A stretch of 41,092 nucleotides of DNA, from NCBI RefSeq assembly GCF_007988805.1, contig NZ_BJUV01000026.1, positions 1 to 41,092 of the forward strand, read 5' to 3'. A program made the translations under genes and the position numbers. The notes below the pieces were generated by a model, which saw only the letters and a list, made by a program, of their open reading frames with translations, searched no databases and was not told the DNA's origin. The DNA comes from Frigoribacterium faeni. Its GTDB lineage: Bacteria > Actinomycetota > Actinomycetes > Actinomycetales > Microbacteriaceae. Below, one piece after another: positions 24,090 through 31,362 of the stretch (position 1 is its first letter; every line of letters begins with the position of its first letter).

Positions 24090-24260
24090 GGGTATAGCGT
24101 CCAACCAGTTGGCCCCGATCGATTCGGCAGGAGGCCTGACGAGGCGGTCGGGAACCCTAGTCCTGACCCCCGCAGGAACCGATGCGATCACATCAGACCC
24201 GCCTGGTGGGTACCGATTAGCGGACATCTCCTCAACGGTGACGACCGAGGACATGTCCGC
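24090..24260 (+). repeat. Duplicated ~175-bp intergenic element, copy 2
   Basis: A partner of 22780-22956. The terminal hairpin is better formed here: GCGGACATCTCCTC pairs with GAGGACATGTCCGC around a loop containing GGTGACGAC. The GCGGACA/TGTCCGC ends resemble insertion-sequence termini facing each other, which is speculative. Confidence 0.8.
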
Positions 24261-24348
24261 CACACGGCTATCGCCGCCGACCCTCATCAGGCGTAGCCTC
24301 AGGGCCGCCTCGAGTCTGACGGACCGAGGCCGCGGCACGGCCGCGGGT

Positions 24349-24376
24349 AGGCCGCTGCTGTCGGGTGCGGCGGCCT
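24349..24376 (-). terminator. Hairpin downstream of DUF1269 gene
   Basis: AGGCCGCTGC (24349-24358) pairs with GCGGCGGCCT (24367-24376) with one wobble pair, 29 bases beyond the stop. Confidence 0.5.
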
Positions 24377-24404
24377 ATCGTCACCGTGAACGGGACCCGC
24401 GACG

Positions 24405-24893
24405 TCAGTCAGCGAACGCGGTCCGGATGGCTGCCTCCTGCTTGTCACTCAGGTTTGCCTGCAGGAGTCTGGCGTTCGCGCCCCGGAACGCCTCGGTGAG
24501 CCGATCGACCTCGGTGCTGCTCGTCAGGACGAACAGCGCTGACGTGCCGGGTCGGAGGTCGCGCCGGATACGACGGATGAAGTTGTCGTCGATGCCCACA
24601 TCGGTCAGAGCGCCCGCGATGATGCCCGTCGCCGCCCCGAGCGTCATCCCGATCAACGGGACGAAGAACATCACCCCGAAGAGGAACCCCCAGAACAAAC
24701 CGCCCAGGGCCCCCTCGGGATCCGCCGAGGGGAACGGGGCCGTGCGGGGCTTCCGCGTCCCCGGCTCCCAGCTCACGATCGCCCCGTCGCTCACCGTGAA
24801 CACCTCCTCGGCATGCAGACGGTCCACCTTCACATGGGCCTCATCGGCCCCCGTAGAGGTGTCGAACTCCCAGACAGACAGGGTGGCGGCCAT
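24405..24893 (-). CDS. DUF1269 family membrane protein
   Basis: A 162-residue protein of the DUF1269 family. It opens with MAATLSVWEFDTSTGADEAH. The central hydrophobic double-glycine segment is GALGGLFWGFLFGVMFFVPL and MTLGAATGIIAGALTDVGID, typical of the family and probably a membrane hairpin. The C-terminal part is GIDDNFIRRIRRDLRPGTSA and LFVLTSSTEVDRL. ATG 24893 is chosen for its ribosome site GAGGAG; upstream Met codons lack one. Function unknown; often associated with envelope or stress genes. Confidence 0.85.
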   Translation of the reverse strand: MAATLSVWEFDTSTGADEAHVKVDRLHAEEVFTVSDGAIVSWEPGTRKPRTAPFPSADPEGALGGLFWGFLFGVMFFVPLIGMTLGAATGIIAGALTDVGIDDNFIRRIRRDLRPGTSALFVLTSSTEVDRLTEAFRGANARLLQANLSDKQEAAIRTAFAD

Positions 24894-25072
24894 TTCGGGC
24901 TCCTCGAGCGGAAGAGAACCGACCCCCTGACCGCTCTGATCGAGAACAGCGGACGTCGGAACCCACGCTGGCACCGCTCGTCGGCGCAGGCGCGCACAGT
25001 CTGTCGCCAAAGAGCCGCAGCACCTAAGGCAGACCGTCACAAGAAACCAAAGCGACCACCTCGCAGCCCTAC

Positions 25073-25205
25073 GGTTGCGAGACGTCTCGTCGATGCCGGG
25101 CAACGGGCATCCAGCCGCCCGTAATTTCGGGATACGGCGAGTCTCGTAACTTTGTATCGCAACCTGGCTGGCGAATCGGTGTCATGAGGGTTGGTTGCGA
25201 GACAC
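25073..25205. repeat. Possible relic of a resolvase recombination site
   Basis: GGTTGCGAGAC occurs at 25073-25083 and again at 25193-25203, exactly 120 bases apart. CGAGACGTCTCG (25078-25089) is a perfect palindrome, CGAGTCTCG lies at 25138-25146, and TCGCAACC (25157-25164) mirrors the second repeat. The cluster is immediately upstream of a decayed resolvase gene, where res sites of Tn3-type elements lie. Confidence 0.4.
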
Positions 25206-25218
25206 AGACGGCCCAGCG

Positions 25219-25563
25219 ATGAGGTTGATCGACTACGCCCGGGTCGTGGCGCGTCACAGGACATCCATCGGTAAGAACGCGACCTGCTCGCGACGTGGAG
25301 GCGGCGGGATGACCTGCACGTCGATTTGGGCGTGTCCGATGCACGTTCATCCAGCTCAGCGTTGGACCGAGCTCTCGCGGCCCTGCAATAAGGCACACTC
25401 GTCGTGCCAACCCTCGACCGCCTAGAGCGTCTCACGATCGACAAGCGCGGCTTCGCTGCACAGCTCCGAGGCCGCGGCGCTGGCCTACGCATGTTGAGCC
25501 TCGGCGGCGGTGGCGTCGACTTCACTACGCCCTTCAGTCTGATCGCGTTCTCCGTGATGGCGA
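25219..25563 (+). pseudogene. Decayed serine resolvase, catalytic domain
   Basis: ATG 25219 reads MRLIDYARV (intact enzymes read 'MrLIGYARVS'), then loses frame. From about 25308 a second frame continues DDLHVDLGVSDARSS, LDRALAALQ, a TAA stop at 25389, GTLVVPTLDRLERL, LRGRGAGLRMLSLGGGGVDF and FSLIAFSVMA. These match the resolvase order HVD.G.S / ALAA / G..LVV..LDRL / RG..L..LGG...D / F.V.A. It has at least one frameshift and one stop, Ser9 is replaced, and the C-terminal half is missing. It ends where the minus-strand fragment begins. Confidence 0.8.
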
Positions 25564-25570
25564 TACGGTG

Positions 25571-25743
25571 CTGGCGCGGCACGCAGCAAGGCACTTGCGA
25601 AGGCCCCGCCGTGCTCGAGTCGTGCCCTCGAGGCCGTGATTGACATGCGCATGATCATCGTCAACACCGAGCGTCCTAGGGCCGTCACGTTTTGCTGCGA
25701 GATCCTGTCACGATGTCGAGACGCGAGCGTTCCCGATGGGCAT
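25571..25743 (-). pseudogene. Decayed N-terminal fragment of a second serine resolvase
   Basis: The minus strand from 25743 reads MPIGNARVSTS, stop, QDLAAKRDGPRTLGVDDDHA, then HVNHGLEGTTRARRGLR and LAACRA. This is clearly homologous at DNA level to the first ~57 codons of the intact resolvase at 21961-22530, with an in-frame TGA replacing the Gly codon after STS. The fragment stops near codon 57 and meets the oppositely oriented relic 25219-25563 with about seven bases between. Confidence 0.85.
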
Positions 25744-25860
25744 CAGCAACGTGACGCCGGACGTGCAGCCCAGCGGTGAACGCAAGATACGGGGCGCGCT
25801 GCCTCAACCGCACACGTGAAAAGTGGACCACGGATTTGAGCAGCGACAACGACATCAGAC

Positions 25861-27246
25861 CTAGCTAGGCATATCCACGAACCGCGAGAACATCCCGTGG
25901 AACGCCACCGTGATCGTGTCCGTAGGCCCGTTGCGGTGCTTGGCGACGATGAAGTCGGCCTCGCCCTGGCGGGGGTTGTCCTTCTCGTAGGCGGACTCGC
26001 GGTGCAGCAGGATGACCATGTCGGCGTCCTGCTCGAGCGAACCGGACTCTCGCAGGTCGCTGATCGCGGGCTTCTTGTCCGCGCGCTGCTCGGGGCCACG
26101 GTTCAGCTGCGACAGCGCGATCACGGGCACCTGCAGCTCCTTCGCCATCAGCTTCAGCGCACGCGAGAACTCCGACACCTCCTGCTGACGGCTCTCGACA
26201 CGCTTACCCGACGTCATCAGCTGCAGGTAGTCGATCACCACGAGCTTCAGGTTGTGCTGCTGCTTCAGCCGCCGGCACTTCGCCCGGATCTCGACCAGCG
26301 TCATGTTCGGGCTGTCGTCGATGAACAGCGGCGCATCGTTGATCCGCCCACGCACCTGCGCGATGTTCGTCCAGTCACGCGCATCCACCGTGCCCTTGCG
26401 CATGTTCTGCAGCGGCACACTCGACTCGGCCGACATCAGACGCATCGCGATCTCGCTTCGCCCCATCTCGAGCGAGAAGAACACCGACGCCTGCCCGTGC
26501 TTGATCGACGCCGCCCGCGCCAGGTCGAGCGCCAACGTCGACTTACCGAGCGCCGGTCGCGCCGCCACGATGATCAGCTGCCCGGGGTGGAACCCGTTCG
26601 TCAACGCATCGAGCTGCGCGAACCCGGTCGGCACACCCGTCATCTGCCCGTCACGGCCCTTGGCCGCCTCGATCTCGTCGATCGCGACCGTCACGGCCTC
26701 GTTCAGCGGCACGTAGTCCTCGGTCTGCACTCCCCCGGCCACGTTGTAGACCTCGGCCTGCGCGTTGTTGACCAGGTCGACGACCTCGCCCTCGCTGGCG
26801 TAGCCCATCTGCACGATCCGCGTGCCGGCCTCGACCAGACGGCGCAGCACCGCCTTCTCGGCCACGATCGACGCGTAGTAGCCCGCGTTCGCCGCCGTCG
26901 GCACCACACCGGTCAGCGTGTGCAGGTACTCCGCTCCCCCGGCGCGCGACAGATCGCCCGACTTCATCAGCTCGTCGCTGACCGTGATGACGTCGGTCGG
27001 CTCGCCGTGCGAGTACAGCCCCAGGATCGCGTCGTAGATGACCTCGTGCTTCGGCACGTAGAAGTCCATACCGCGCACCGTCTCGATGACGTCGGCCACG
27101 GCGTCCTTGCTCAGCAGCATGCCGCCGATCGTGCTCTGCTCCGCCAGCAGGTCGTGAGGAGGCACACGATCCATGCCCGAACCCATCGCCGGCCGGTCGC
27201 GGTCACGCGATGCGTCGCTGGCGATACCGAGTTGGGCGATCGACAT
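25861..27246 (-). CDS. dnaB: Replicative DNA helicase DnaB
   Basis: The hexameric 5'-3' helicase that unwinds DNA at the replication fork and interacts with primase. An N-terminal domain (residues ~30-130: PPHDLLAEQSTIGGMLLSKD) and a linker lead to the RecA-like core with Walker A ARPALGKST at 229-237, Walker B around KLVVIDYLQLM, and the arginine-finger region near KHRNGPTDTI. At 461 residues it carries no intein, unlike some actinobacterial DnaB genes. ATG 27246 has AGGAGG upstream. The promoter at 27376-27405 overlaps a DnaA-box-like sequence. It is next to the rplI operon on the same strand, the usual actinobacterial order. Confidence 0.97.
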   Translation of the reverse strand: MSIAQLGIASDASRDRDRPAMGSGMDRVPPHDLLAEQSTIGGMLLSKDAVADVIETVRGMDFYVPKHEVIYDAILGLYSHGEPTDVITVSDELMKSGDLSRAGGAEYLHTLTGVVPTAANAGYYASIVAEKAVLRRLVEAGTRIVQMGYASEGEVVDLVNNAQAEVYNVAGGVQTEDYVPLNEAVTVAIDEIEAAKGRDGQMTGVPTGFAQLDALTNGFHPGQLIIVAARPALGKSTLALDLARAASIKHGQASVFFSLEMGRSEIAMRLMSAESSVPLQNMRKGTVDARDWTNIAQVRGRINDAPLFIDDSPNMTLVEIRAKCRRLKQQHNLKLVVIDYLQLMTSGKRVESRQQEVSEFSRALKLMAKELQVPVIALSQLNRGPEQRADKKPAISDLRESGSLEQDADMVILLHRESAYEKDNPRQGEADFIVAKHRNGPTDTITVAFHGMFSRFVDMPS

Positions 27247-27375
27247 GGGGCCTCCTGCTGACGAGAGATCGGGTGCGCGCCGACAGGCGCGAACGACGCT
27301 CAGGGACGTTCTACATCGGACCCCCGACATCCCTGCGCCGAACCGCCGCGACCCACCCCTGACGAGCGCGTGTAC

Positions 27376-27405
27376 ACCCTATGGACACCTAGTTCTCCAC
27401 AGCAA
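27376..27405 (-). promoter_or_regulatory. Probable dnaB promoter
   Basis: On the minus strand, TTGCTG (27405-27400), 18 bases, TAGGGT (27381-27376). The -35 overlaps the DnaA-box-like TTCTCCACA at 27393-27401, so DnaA binding could repress dnaB. Confidence 0.5.
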
Positions 27406-27608
27406 ATACCCCTGTGGATAACTCTGGGGAGAACCGGTGCGAAACGCCGGGGGCGCTTGGGGAGAACTGTGGATCAACCTGTGGAGAGAGAGATACTTCA
27501 CGCGAATAACCCTCGTGTGATCAGCACTTTCCATTTCCCCACCCTGTGTGTAAAAAGATGTCTAAACCGGGGGTTGAGAGTCCCGATTTGACATCCGCCT
27601 GTGCACAA
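27393..27608. promoter_or_regulatory. Cluster of DnaA-box-like sequences
   Basis: TTCTCCACA (27393-27401, plus). On the minus strand: TTATCCACA (27413-27421, exact consensus), TGATCCACA (27468-27476), CTCTCCACA (27480-27488) and TTGTGCACA (27600-27608). Five near-consensus boxes in ~215 bases upstream of dnaB. The main oriC is expected beside dnaA, beyond the right end. Confidence 0.6.
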
Positions 27609-27736
27609 AGAACTTGACAAGGAGGCACGTGGACCGATAGCGACTCGGCTCGCGTTCAGCTTCTGGTAACCGGCCTCGGCTCCCCCACCCGCGCCTCCTG
27701 AACCCCCTCACACGCCCTCAGCGCCCCGTCAGCGCT

Positions 27737-27886
27737 ATGAACCACGAATGCGAAGAAGAACCCCGTTTTCGCGTGGTTCATCTTCGCAAACGGGGTTCAT
27801 CGCTCGAGCCCCGCCCGCGGCGCTCAGAACCCCGCGATGAGCATGGAACCTCACCATGGCGGGGTTCGATGCTCACGCCGGGGTTC
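27737..27886. repeat. Array of interlaced GAACCCCG/CGGGGTTC inverted repeats
   Basis: GAACCCCG is at 27758 and 27827 and CGGGGTTC at 27791, 27860 and 27879. Around the first pair, ATGAACCACG (27737-27746) and CGTGGTTCAT (27772-27781) also pair, as do TGCGAAGA and TTCGCA. The paired arms interlock (a-b-c then a'-b'-c'), so alternative folds compete. A similar arrangement follows with TGAGCAT and ATGCTCA. Confidence 0.65.
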
Positions 27887-27896
27887 GACGCCGAAG

Positions 27897-27965
27897 CCCA
27901 GCAGCTCAGCCCAGCCCAGCCCCTCAGCCCAGCGCAGCCCAGCCCCGCAGCACCGCAGCGCAGCA
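27897..27965. repeat. CAGCC-rich simple repeat
   Basis: Irregular tandem copies of CAGCC/CAGC-type units, prone to slippage, between the inverted-repeat array and the rplI terminator. Confidence 0.7.
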
Positions 27966-27985
27966 CCACCACCGGCACGACGAAA

Positions 27986-28015
27986 AGCGGCGCCCCTCCG
28001 AAGAGGGACGCCGCT
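27986..28015 (-). terminator. Rho-independent terminator of the rpsF-ssb-rpsR-rplI operon
   Basis: On the minus strand AGCGGCGTCCCTC, loop TTCG, GAGGGGCGCCGCT, followed by TTTTCG. The stem is 13 bp with one mismatch and a stable UUCG tetraloop, 24 bases after the rplI stop. Confidence 0.9.
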
Positions 28016-28038
28016 CGACCGCATGCGCGGCGGGGGAC

Positions 28039-28491
28039 TTACTTGGCCGAGACCACCGTGAGGGTGATCGTGGCGATGACGTCTTCGCGAAGACGCAGCG
28101 TGGCCTCGTGCTCACCGACGAGCTTGATGGCCGAGGGGATCTCGACCTTGCGCTTGTCGATGGTGGCGACGCCCTGCTTGGTGACGGCGTCGGCCACGTC
28201 GGCCGGACGGACCGAGCCGAACAGACGGCCGTCGGCACCGGTCTTGACCGTGAGACGGATCTTCTGGGCCTCGAGGCGCTGCTTGAGGTCGTGGGCCTCT
28301 TCGATCGTCTTCAGCTCGCGGGTCTCGCGGGCCGTGCGGATCTGAGCGACCTGCTTCTCGCCACCACGCGACCACGCCACGGCGAAGCCCTGGGGGACGA
28401 GGTAGTTGCGGGCGTAGCCGTTCTTGACGTCGACGACGTCACCGGCGGAACCGAGGCCGGAGACCTCGTGCGTGAGGATTACTTTCGACAT
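28039..28491 (-). CDS. rplI: 50S ribosomal protein L9 (bL9)
   Basis: 150 residues, full length. The N-terminal domain reads [20 protein letters not shown] and [17 protein letters not shown], the classic L9 signature binding 23S rRNA at the L1 stalk base. A long connecting helix ([20 protein letters not shown]) and the C-terminal domain ([26 protein letters not shown]) follow. It is last in the rpsF-ssb-rpsR-rplI operon, 26 bases after rpsR. Confidence 0.98.
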   Translation of the reverse strand: MSKVILTHEVSGLGSAGDVVDVKNGYARNYLVPQGFAVAWSRGGEKQVAQIRTARETRELKTIEEAHDLKQRLEAQKIRLTVKTGADGRLFGSVRPADVADAVTKQGVATIDKRKVEIPSAIKLVGEHEATLRLREDVIATITLTVVSAK

Positions 28492-28517
28492 GCGTTCTCT
28501 CCTTCAGTCGGCGCTGA

Positions 28518-28778
28518 TCAGCGGCCGGAGCCGGCGTAGGGGAGAAGCGCCATCTCGCGGGCGTTCTTCACGGCACGGGCGATGAGGCGCTGCTCCTGGA
28601 CGGAGACGCCGGTGATGCGACGGGCGCGGATCTTTCCACGCTCCGAGATGAACTTGCGGAGGGTCGCGACGTCCTTGTAGTCGATGACGCCGACGCGGAT
28701 CGACTTCGCGGGAGCGGCGTTCTTGCCGCCCTTGCCGCGGAGGGGCTTGCGGCGGTCGCCGCTGCTCTTTCCAGCCAT
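28518..28778 (-). CDS. rpsR: 30S ribosomal protein S18 (bS18)
   Basis: 86 residues. The signature region is [20 protein letters not shown] followed by [20 protein letters not shown]. The basic N-terminal tail is [22 protein letters not shown] 28778 is chosen; further upstream reading enters the gap to ssb. It has no CXXC zinc motif at the start, so it is of the zinc-independent type. S18 pairs with S6 on the small-subunit platform, and their genes are in one operon here with ssb between. Confidence 0.97.
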   Translation of the reverse strand: MAGKSSGDRRKPLRGKGGKNAAPAKSIRVGVIDYKDVATLRKFISERGKIRARRITGVSVQEQRLIARAVKNAREMALLPYAGSGR

Positions 28779-28831
28779 TGTGTGTCTGCTTTCAGATGAG
28801 AGAAGAAGTACTGAGAGGGGGACGACGGAGC

Positions 28832-29386
28832 CTAGAAGGGCGTCTCGTCGTTGTAGGTGCCGCCGCCGGGGGTGTTCCACACGTCGCTCGAGGTGTTCCC
28901 ACCCTGCGGAGCGGCTGCGGGCTGACCCCACGGCTCTTGTGCCTGACCGCCGCCGACCTGGCCCTGCTGGCCGCCGCCGCGGTTGCCCCCGAAGGAGCCT
29001 CCGGCAGCGCCGTCACGGGACGAGGAGGCGCGAGTCACCTGAGCGGTCGCGTAACGCAGCGAGGGGCCGATCTCGTCGATCTCGAGCTCCATGCTGGTGC
29101 GCTTCTCACCCTCTTTGGTCTCGTACGAGCGCTGCTTGAGCCGCCCCTGAGCCATGACCCGGCTGCCCTTGGTGAGGCTGCTGGCCACGTGCTCGGCGAA
29201 CTCGCGCCAGACGCTGGCACGGAGGAAGAGGGCTTCGCCGTCCTTCCACTCGTTCGACGCGCGGTCGAACGTGCGGGGGGTCGACGCGATGGTGAAGTTC
29301 GCGACCGCGAGCCCGTTCTGCGTGTAACGCAGCTCGGGGTCACTGGTGAGGTTGCCCACCACTGTGATGACGGTCTCGCCTGCCAT
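28832..29386 (-). CDS. ssb: Single-stranded DNA-binding protein
   Basis: 184 residues. The N-terminal OB fold reads [20 protein letters not shown], then [20 protein letters not shown] and [21 protein letters not shown] Gly/Gln-rich linker (residues ~125-170) leads to the acidic protein-binding tip NDETPF, the actinobacterial variant of DDDIPF. It binds single-stranded DNA as a tetramer and recruits replication and repair partners. It is three bases downstream of rpsF in the ribosomal operon. Confidence 0.97.
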   Translation of the reverse strand: MAGETVITVVGNLTSDPELRYTQNGLAVANFTIASTPRTFDRASNEWKDGEALFLRASVWREFAEHVASSLTKGSRVMAQGRLKQRSYETKEGEKRTSMELEIDEIGPSLRYATAQVTRASSSRDGAAGGSFGGNRGGGQQGQVGGGQAQEPWGQPAAAPQGGNTSSDVWNTPGGGTYNDETPF

Positions 29387-29389
29387 CGG

Positions 29390-29821
29390 TTACTCGGCGG
29401 CCTTCGGTGCGGCGGGAGCCGCGGCGACGGCAGCGGCGGGAGCCGAAGCGGCAGCCGGAGCGGAGGCGGCGTTGGCTGCCTTGCGGGCGGCCTTCTCGTC
29501 AGCGAGCTTCTTCGCGCTGGCGACCATCGCGATGGCCTCCTCTGCGCGGAGGACCTTCGTGCGCAGCACGGCCTCGGAGAGACCCAGCTGGCGGTCGAGC
29601 TCGACCGTGGCGGCCGAGTTCGAGGTCAGGTTGACGACGGCGTAGATGCCCTCGGACTTCTTGTTGATCTCGTAGGCCAGGCGACGACGTCCCCAGATGT
29701 CCACGTTGTCGATCGTTCCGCCATCGTTGCGGATGACGTTGAGGAACTTGTCCAAGCTCGGGGCGACGGTGCGCTCATCGATCTCGGGGTCCAGGATGAC
29801 CATCAGTTCGTACTGGTGCAT
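29390..29821 (-). CDS. rpsF: 30S ribosomal protein S6 (bS6)
   Basis: 143 residues. The conserved start is [19 protein letters not shown], then [20 protein letters not shown] and [11 protein letters not shown]. The C-terminal ~45 residues are an Ala/Pro-rich tail ([10 protein letters not shown]), long for S6 but usual in this family. ATG 29821 has the strong AGGAGG ribosome site; the site can pair with ACACCCTCCT upstream, see the leader feature. First gene of the operon. Confidence 0.97.
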   Translation of the reverse strand: MHQYELMVILDPEIDERTVAPSLDKFLNVIRNDGGTIDNVDIWGRRRLAYEINKKSEGIYAVVNLTSNSAATVELDRQLGLSEAVLRTKVLRAEEAIAMVASAKKLADEKAARKAANAASAPAAASAPAAAVAAAPAAPKAAE

Positions 29822-29826
29822 GACTA

Positions 29827-29878
29827 ACCCACCTCCTTCGGACTTAACGGTCACAGACGGTCTGTGACAGGAGGGTGT
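29827..29878 (-). promoter_or_regulatory. rpsF leader, probable S6:S18 autoregulatory structure
   Basis: In the mRNA, ACACCCUCCU (29878-29869) can pair with AGGAGGUGGGU (29837-29827), which holds the Shine-Dalgarno. Between them a perfect 8-bp hairpin GUCACAGA-CCG-UCUGUGAC (29868-29850) has CCG in the loop, and a second CCG follows directly. The known S6:S18 mRNA site also presents CCG in a structured leader. Excess S6:S18 would lock the site closed. Confidence 0.6.
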
Positions 29879-29919
29879 TCATGACGTCGCGACAGCCGTG
29901 AGGCAGACGCAACCTTCCT

Positions 29920-29948
29920 AGCGTAGCCGAGCGCGCCTCCTACTTCAA
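29920..29948 (-). promoter_or_regulatory. rpsF operon promoter
   Basis: On the minus strand TTGAAG (29948-29943), exactly 17 bases, TACGCT (29925-29920). The predicted start near 29913 gives a ~90-base leader that includes the hairpin structure. Confidence 0.65.
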
Positions 29949-29976
29949 TGCTGTCGTCGTGACGGGGGCTCGGGCG

Positions 29977-31356
29977 CTAGTCGTCGAGCAGGGCGTTCGC
30001 GTCGGTCTGCGCCTTCGTCAGGGCGTCGGCCACCGAGAGCCTCCCGGTGAACATGTCGTCGAAGGTCGGCTCGATCACCGACTGGGTGCGCCCGTAGATC
30101 CCGGTCGGCGCGGCGATCGTCGGGCCGTCGTCGATCACGTCGAAGAAGGGGGAGACGTCGACCCCCTCGCCCTCCCAGTAGTCGTAGTAGACCTGCTGCG
30201 CACCGATCACCGCGGGCACGGCGGCACCCTGGGCGCCGATGTGGCGGGCGCCGTCGGACGAGCCGAGCCAGGCGAGCACCTTCGCGGTGTCGTCGCGGTG
30301 CGGGGTCGCCGCGTTGCCGGCCGCGACGATGCCGTTCGTCACGCTGACCCGGCCGTCGGGCCCGGCGGGCATCCGCGCGACGCCCCAGTCGAAGTCGGCG
30401 GTGCTCGCGATGGGGGAGAGGTTGTACAGCCCCGACTGGAACAGCGCCATCGTCCCCGAGGTGAACTGGTCGCGGCTGAAGTCGGCGTGCTCGTTGGTCG
30501 ACGCGGCGGGAGGCGCGACGCGGTGCACCTGCACGAGGTCGACCAGGTACTGGAAGGCGACCCGCGCCTCCTCGGAGTCGAAGACGAACGCGGACGAGTC
30601 CTCGTTCTCGAGGCTGCCGCCGGCCGAGGCCAGGTAGTCGAGCCAGATCGCCTGCAGGTCGTTGCCGGCGTTGTAGCCGTACTGCACCGGGGTGCCGTCG
30701 AAGGCGGGGTCGGCGGCGGTGTGCCCGGCCGCGTCGCGGGTCAGCGCCTCGAGCACGGGCAGCAGGGTGTCGCCCTCGCCGCCGCCGGGCGCCCACGAGA
30801 GGTCGTCGAGCACGGCCGGGTCGATGCCCGCGGCGTCGAGCAGGTCGGCGTTGTAGTACAGCGCGATGCCGCCGTCGGACAGCTGCGGCACGCCCCAGAG
30901 GTGACCGTCCTCGGTCGTGAACTGGTCGACGACCGCAGGGCTCCAGGCGGCACGGGCCGTGGTGCCGAGCACCCGGTCGATGTCGAGCAGCTGCCCGTCG
31001 TCGGCGTAGCCGGTGTAGTTCGAGCTGTTCAGCCAGAAGATGTCGTCGGCCGTGCCCGCGTCGACGTCGGCGGCGAGGGAGTCGAAGTACTGGTCGTAGG
31101 GCACCACGTCGACCTCGACGTCGATGTCGGGGTTGTCGCGCTCGAACGTCTCGAAGGCCTGCTCGTAACCGGCCGCGACGGTGTCGTCCCAGACGCGCAC
31201 CGTGACGGTCGTCTGATCGGGCTCGGGCGTCGGACGGACGGGAGCGCCGCGCCCCGAGGTCGACAGACCGAACGCGGTGATGCCGAGGGCCGACGCCGCG
31301 ACGATCGTGACGCAGACGGATCCGGCGATGAGAGCTGAGGAGGGACGCTTGGGCAC
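29977..31356 (-). CDS. ABC transporter substrate-binding protein (sugar type)
   Basis: A 459-residue family-1 extracellular solute-binding protein, typically for sugars or oligosaccharides. The N-terminal helix (SALIAGSVCVTIVAASALGI) is a signal or anchor without a good lipobox. Lobes are recognisable by TVTVRVWDDTVAAGYEQAFE, GTADDIFWLNSSNYTGYADD, LWGVPQLSDGGIALYYNADL and SGTMALFQSGLYNLSPIAS. No permease or ATPase genes are adjacent, so it is an orphan or works with a distant transporter. The GTG start at 31356 follows a -10-like TAATCT by six bases (31368-31363), indicating a leaderless mRNA. Confidence 0.87.
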   Translation of the reverse strand: MPKRPSSALIAGSVCVTIVAASALGITAFGLSTSGRGAPVRPTPEPDQTTVTVRVWDDTVAAGYEQAFETFERDNPDIDVEVDVVPYDQYFDSLAADVDAGTADDIFWLNSSNYTGYADDGQLLDIDRVLGTTARAAWSPAVVDQFTTEDGHLWGVPQLSDGGIALYYNADLLDAAGIDPAVLDDLSWAPGGGEGDTLLPVLEALTRDAAGHTAADPAFDGTPVQYGYNAGNDLQAIWLDYLASAGGSLENEDSSAFVFDSEEARVAFQYLVDLVQVHRVAPPAASTNEHADFSRDQFTSGTMALFQSGLYNLSPIASTADFDWGVARMPAGPDGRVSVTNGIVAAGNAATPHRDDTAKVLAWLGSSDGARHIGAQGAAVPAVIGAQQVYYDYWEGEGVDVSPFFDVIDDGPTIAAPTGIYGRTQSVIEPTFDDMFTGRLSVADALTKAQTDANALLDD

Positions 31357-31362
31357 CGGTGC

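Larger units (their letters stand above)
24026..24404. other. 379-bp intergenic region
   Basis: It contains the second duplicated element (24090-24260) and the terminator-like hairpin 24349-24376 of the DUF1269 gene. No gene is recognised; a short minus-strand frame through the element (MSANRYPPGGSDVI) is probably a by-product of the repeat. Confidence 0.6.
24894..25860. other. 967-bp region of decayed mobile-element sequence
   Basis: There is no intact gene. In order it holds repeats that could be recombination sites (25073-25205), a plus-strand decayed resolvase (25219-25563), a minus-strand decayed resolvase fragment (25571-25743), and about 115 bases before the dnaB stop with no recognised signal. 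Confidence 0.75.
27247..28038. other. 792-bp dnaB-rplI intergenic region
   Basis: It contains, in order, the dnaB promoter and DnaA-box cluster, a possible unassigned plus-strand promoter (TTGACA 27614-27619, 18 bp, TAGCGA 27638-27643) with no gene after it, the GAACCCCG repeat array (27737-27886), a CAGCC-rich simple repeat, and the rplI operon terminator. No protein gene is supported. Confidence 0.6.

Noticed and set aside
25815-25833. Possible insertion-sequence end (GTGAAAAGTGGACCACGG)
   Set aside because: It resembles ends of some IS21-type elements, but there is no partner end or transposase, so a single short match is too weak.
27361-27620. Chromosomal oriC at the DnaA-box cluster
   Set aside because: In this family oriC lies beside dnaA, which should be beyond the right end; here boxes are few, lack a strong AT-rich unwinding block and overlap the dnaB promoter.
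27856-28538. Plus-strand frame of over 200 codons antisense to rplI
   Set aside because: rplI on the minus strand is unambiguous; the N-terminal part is translated CAGCC repeat.
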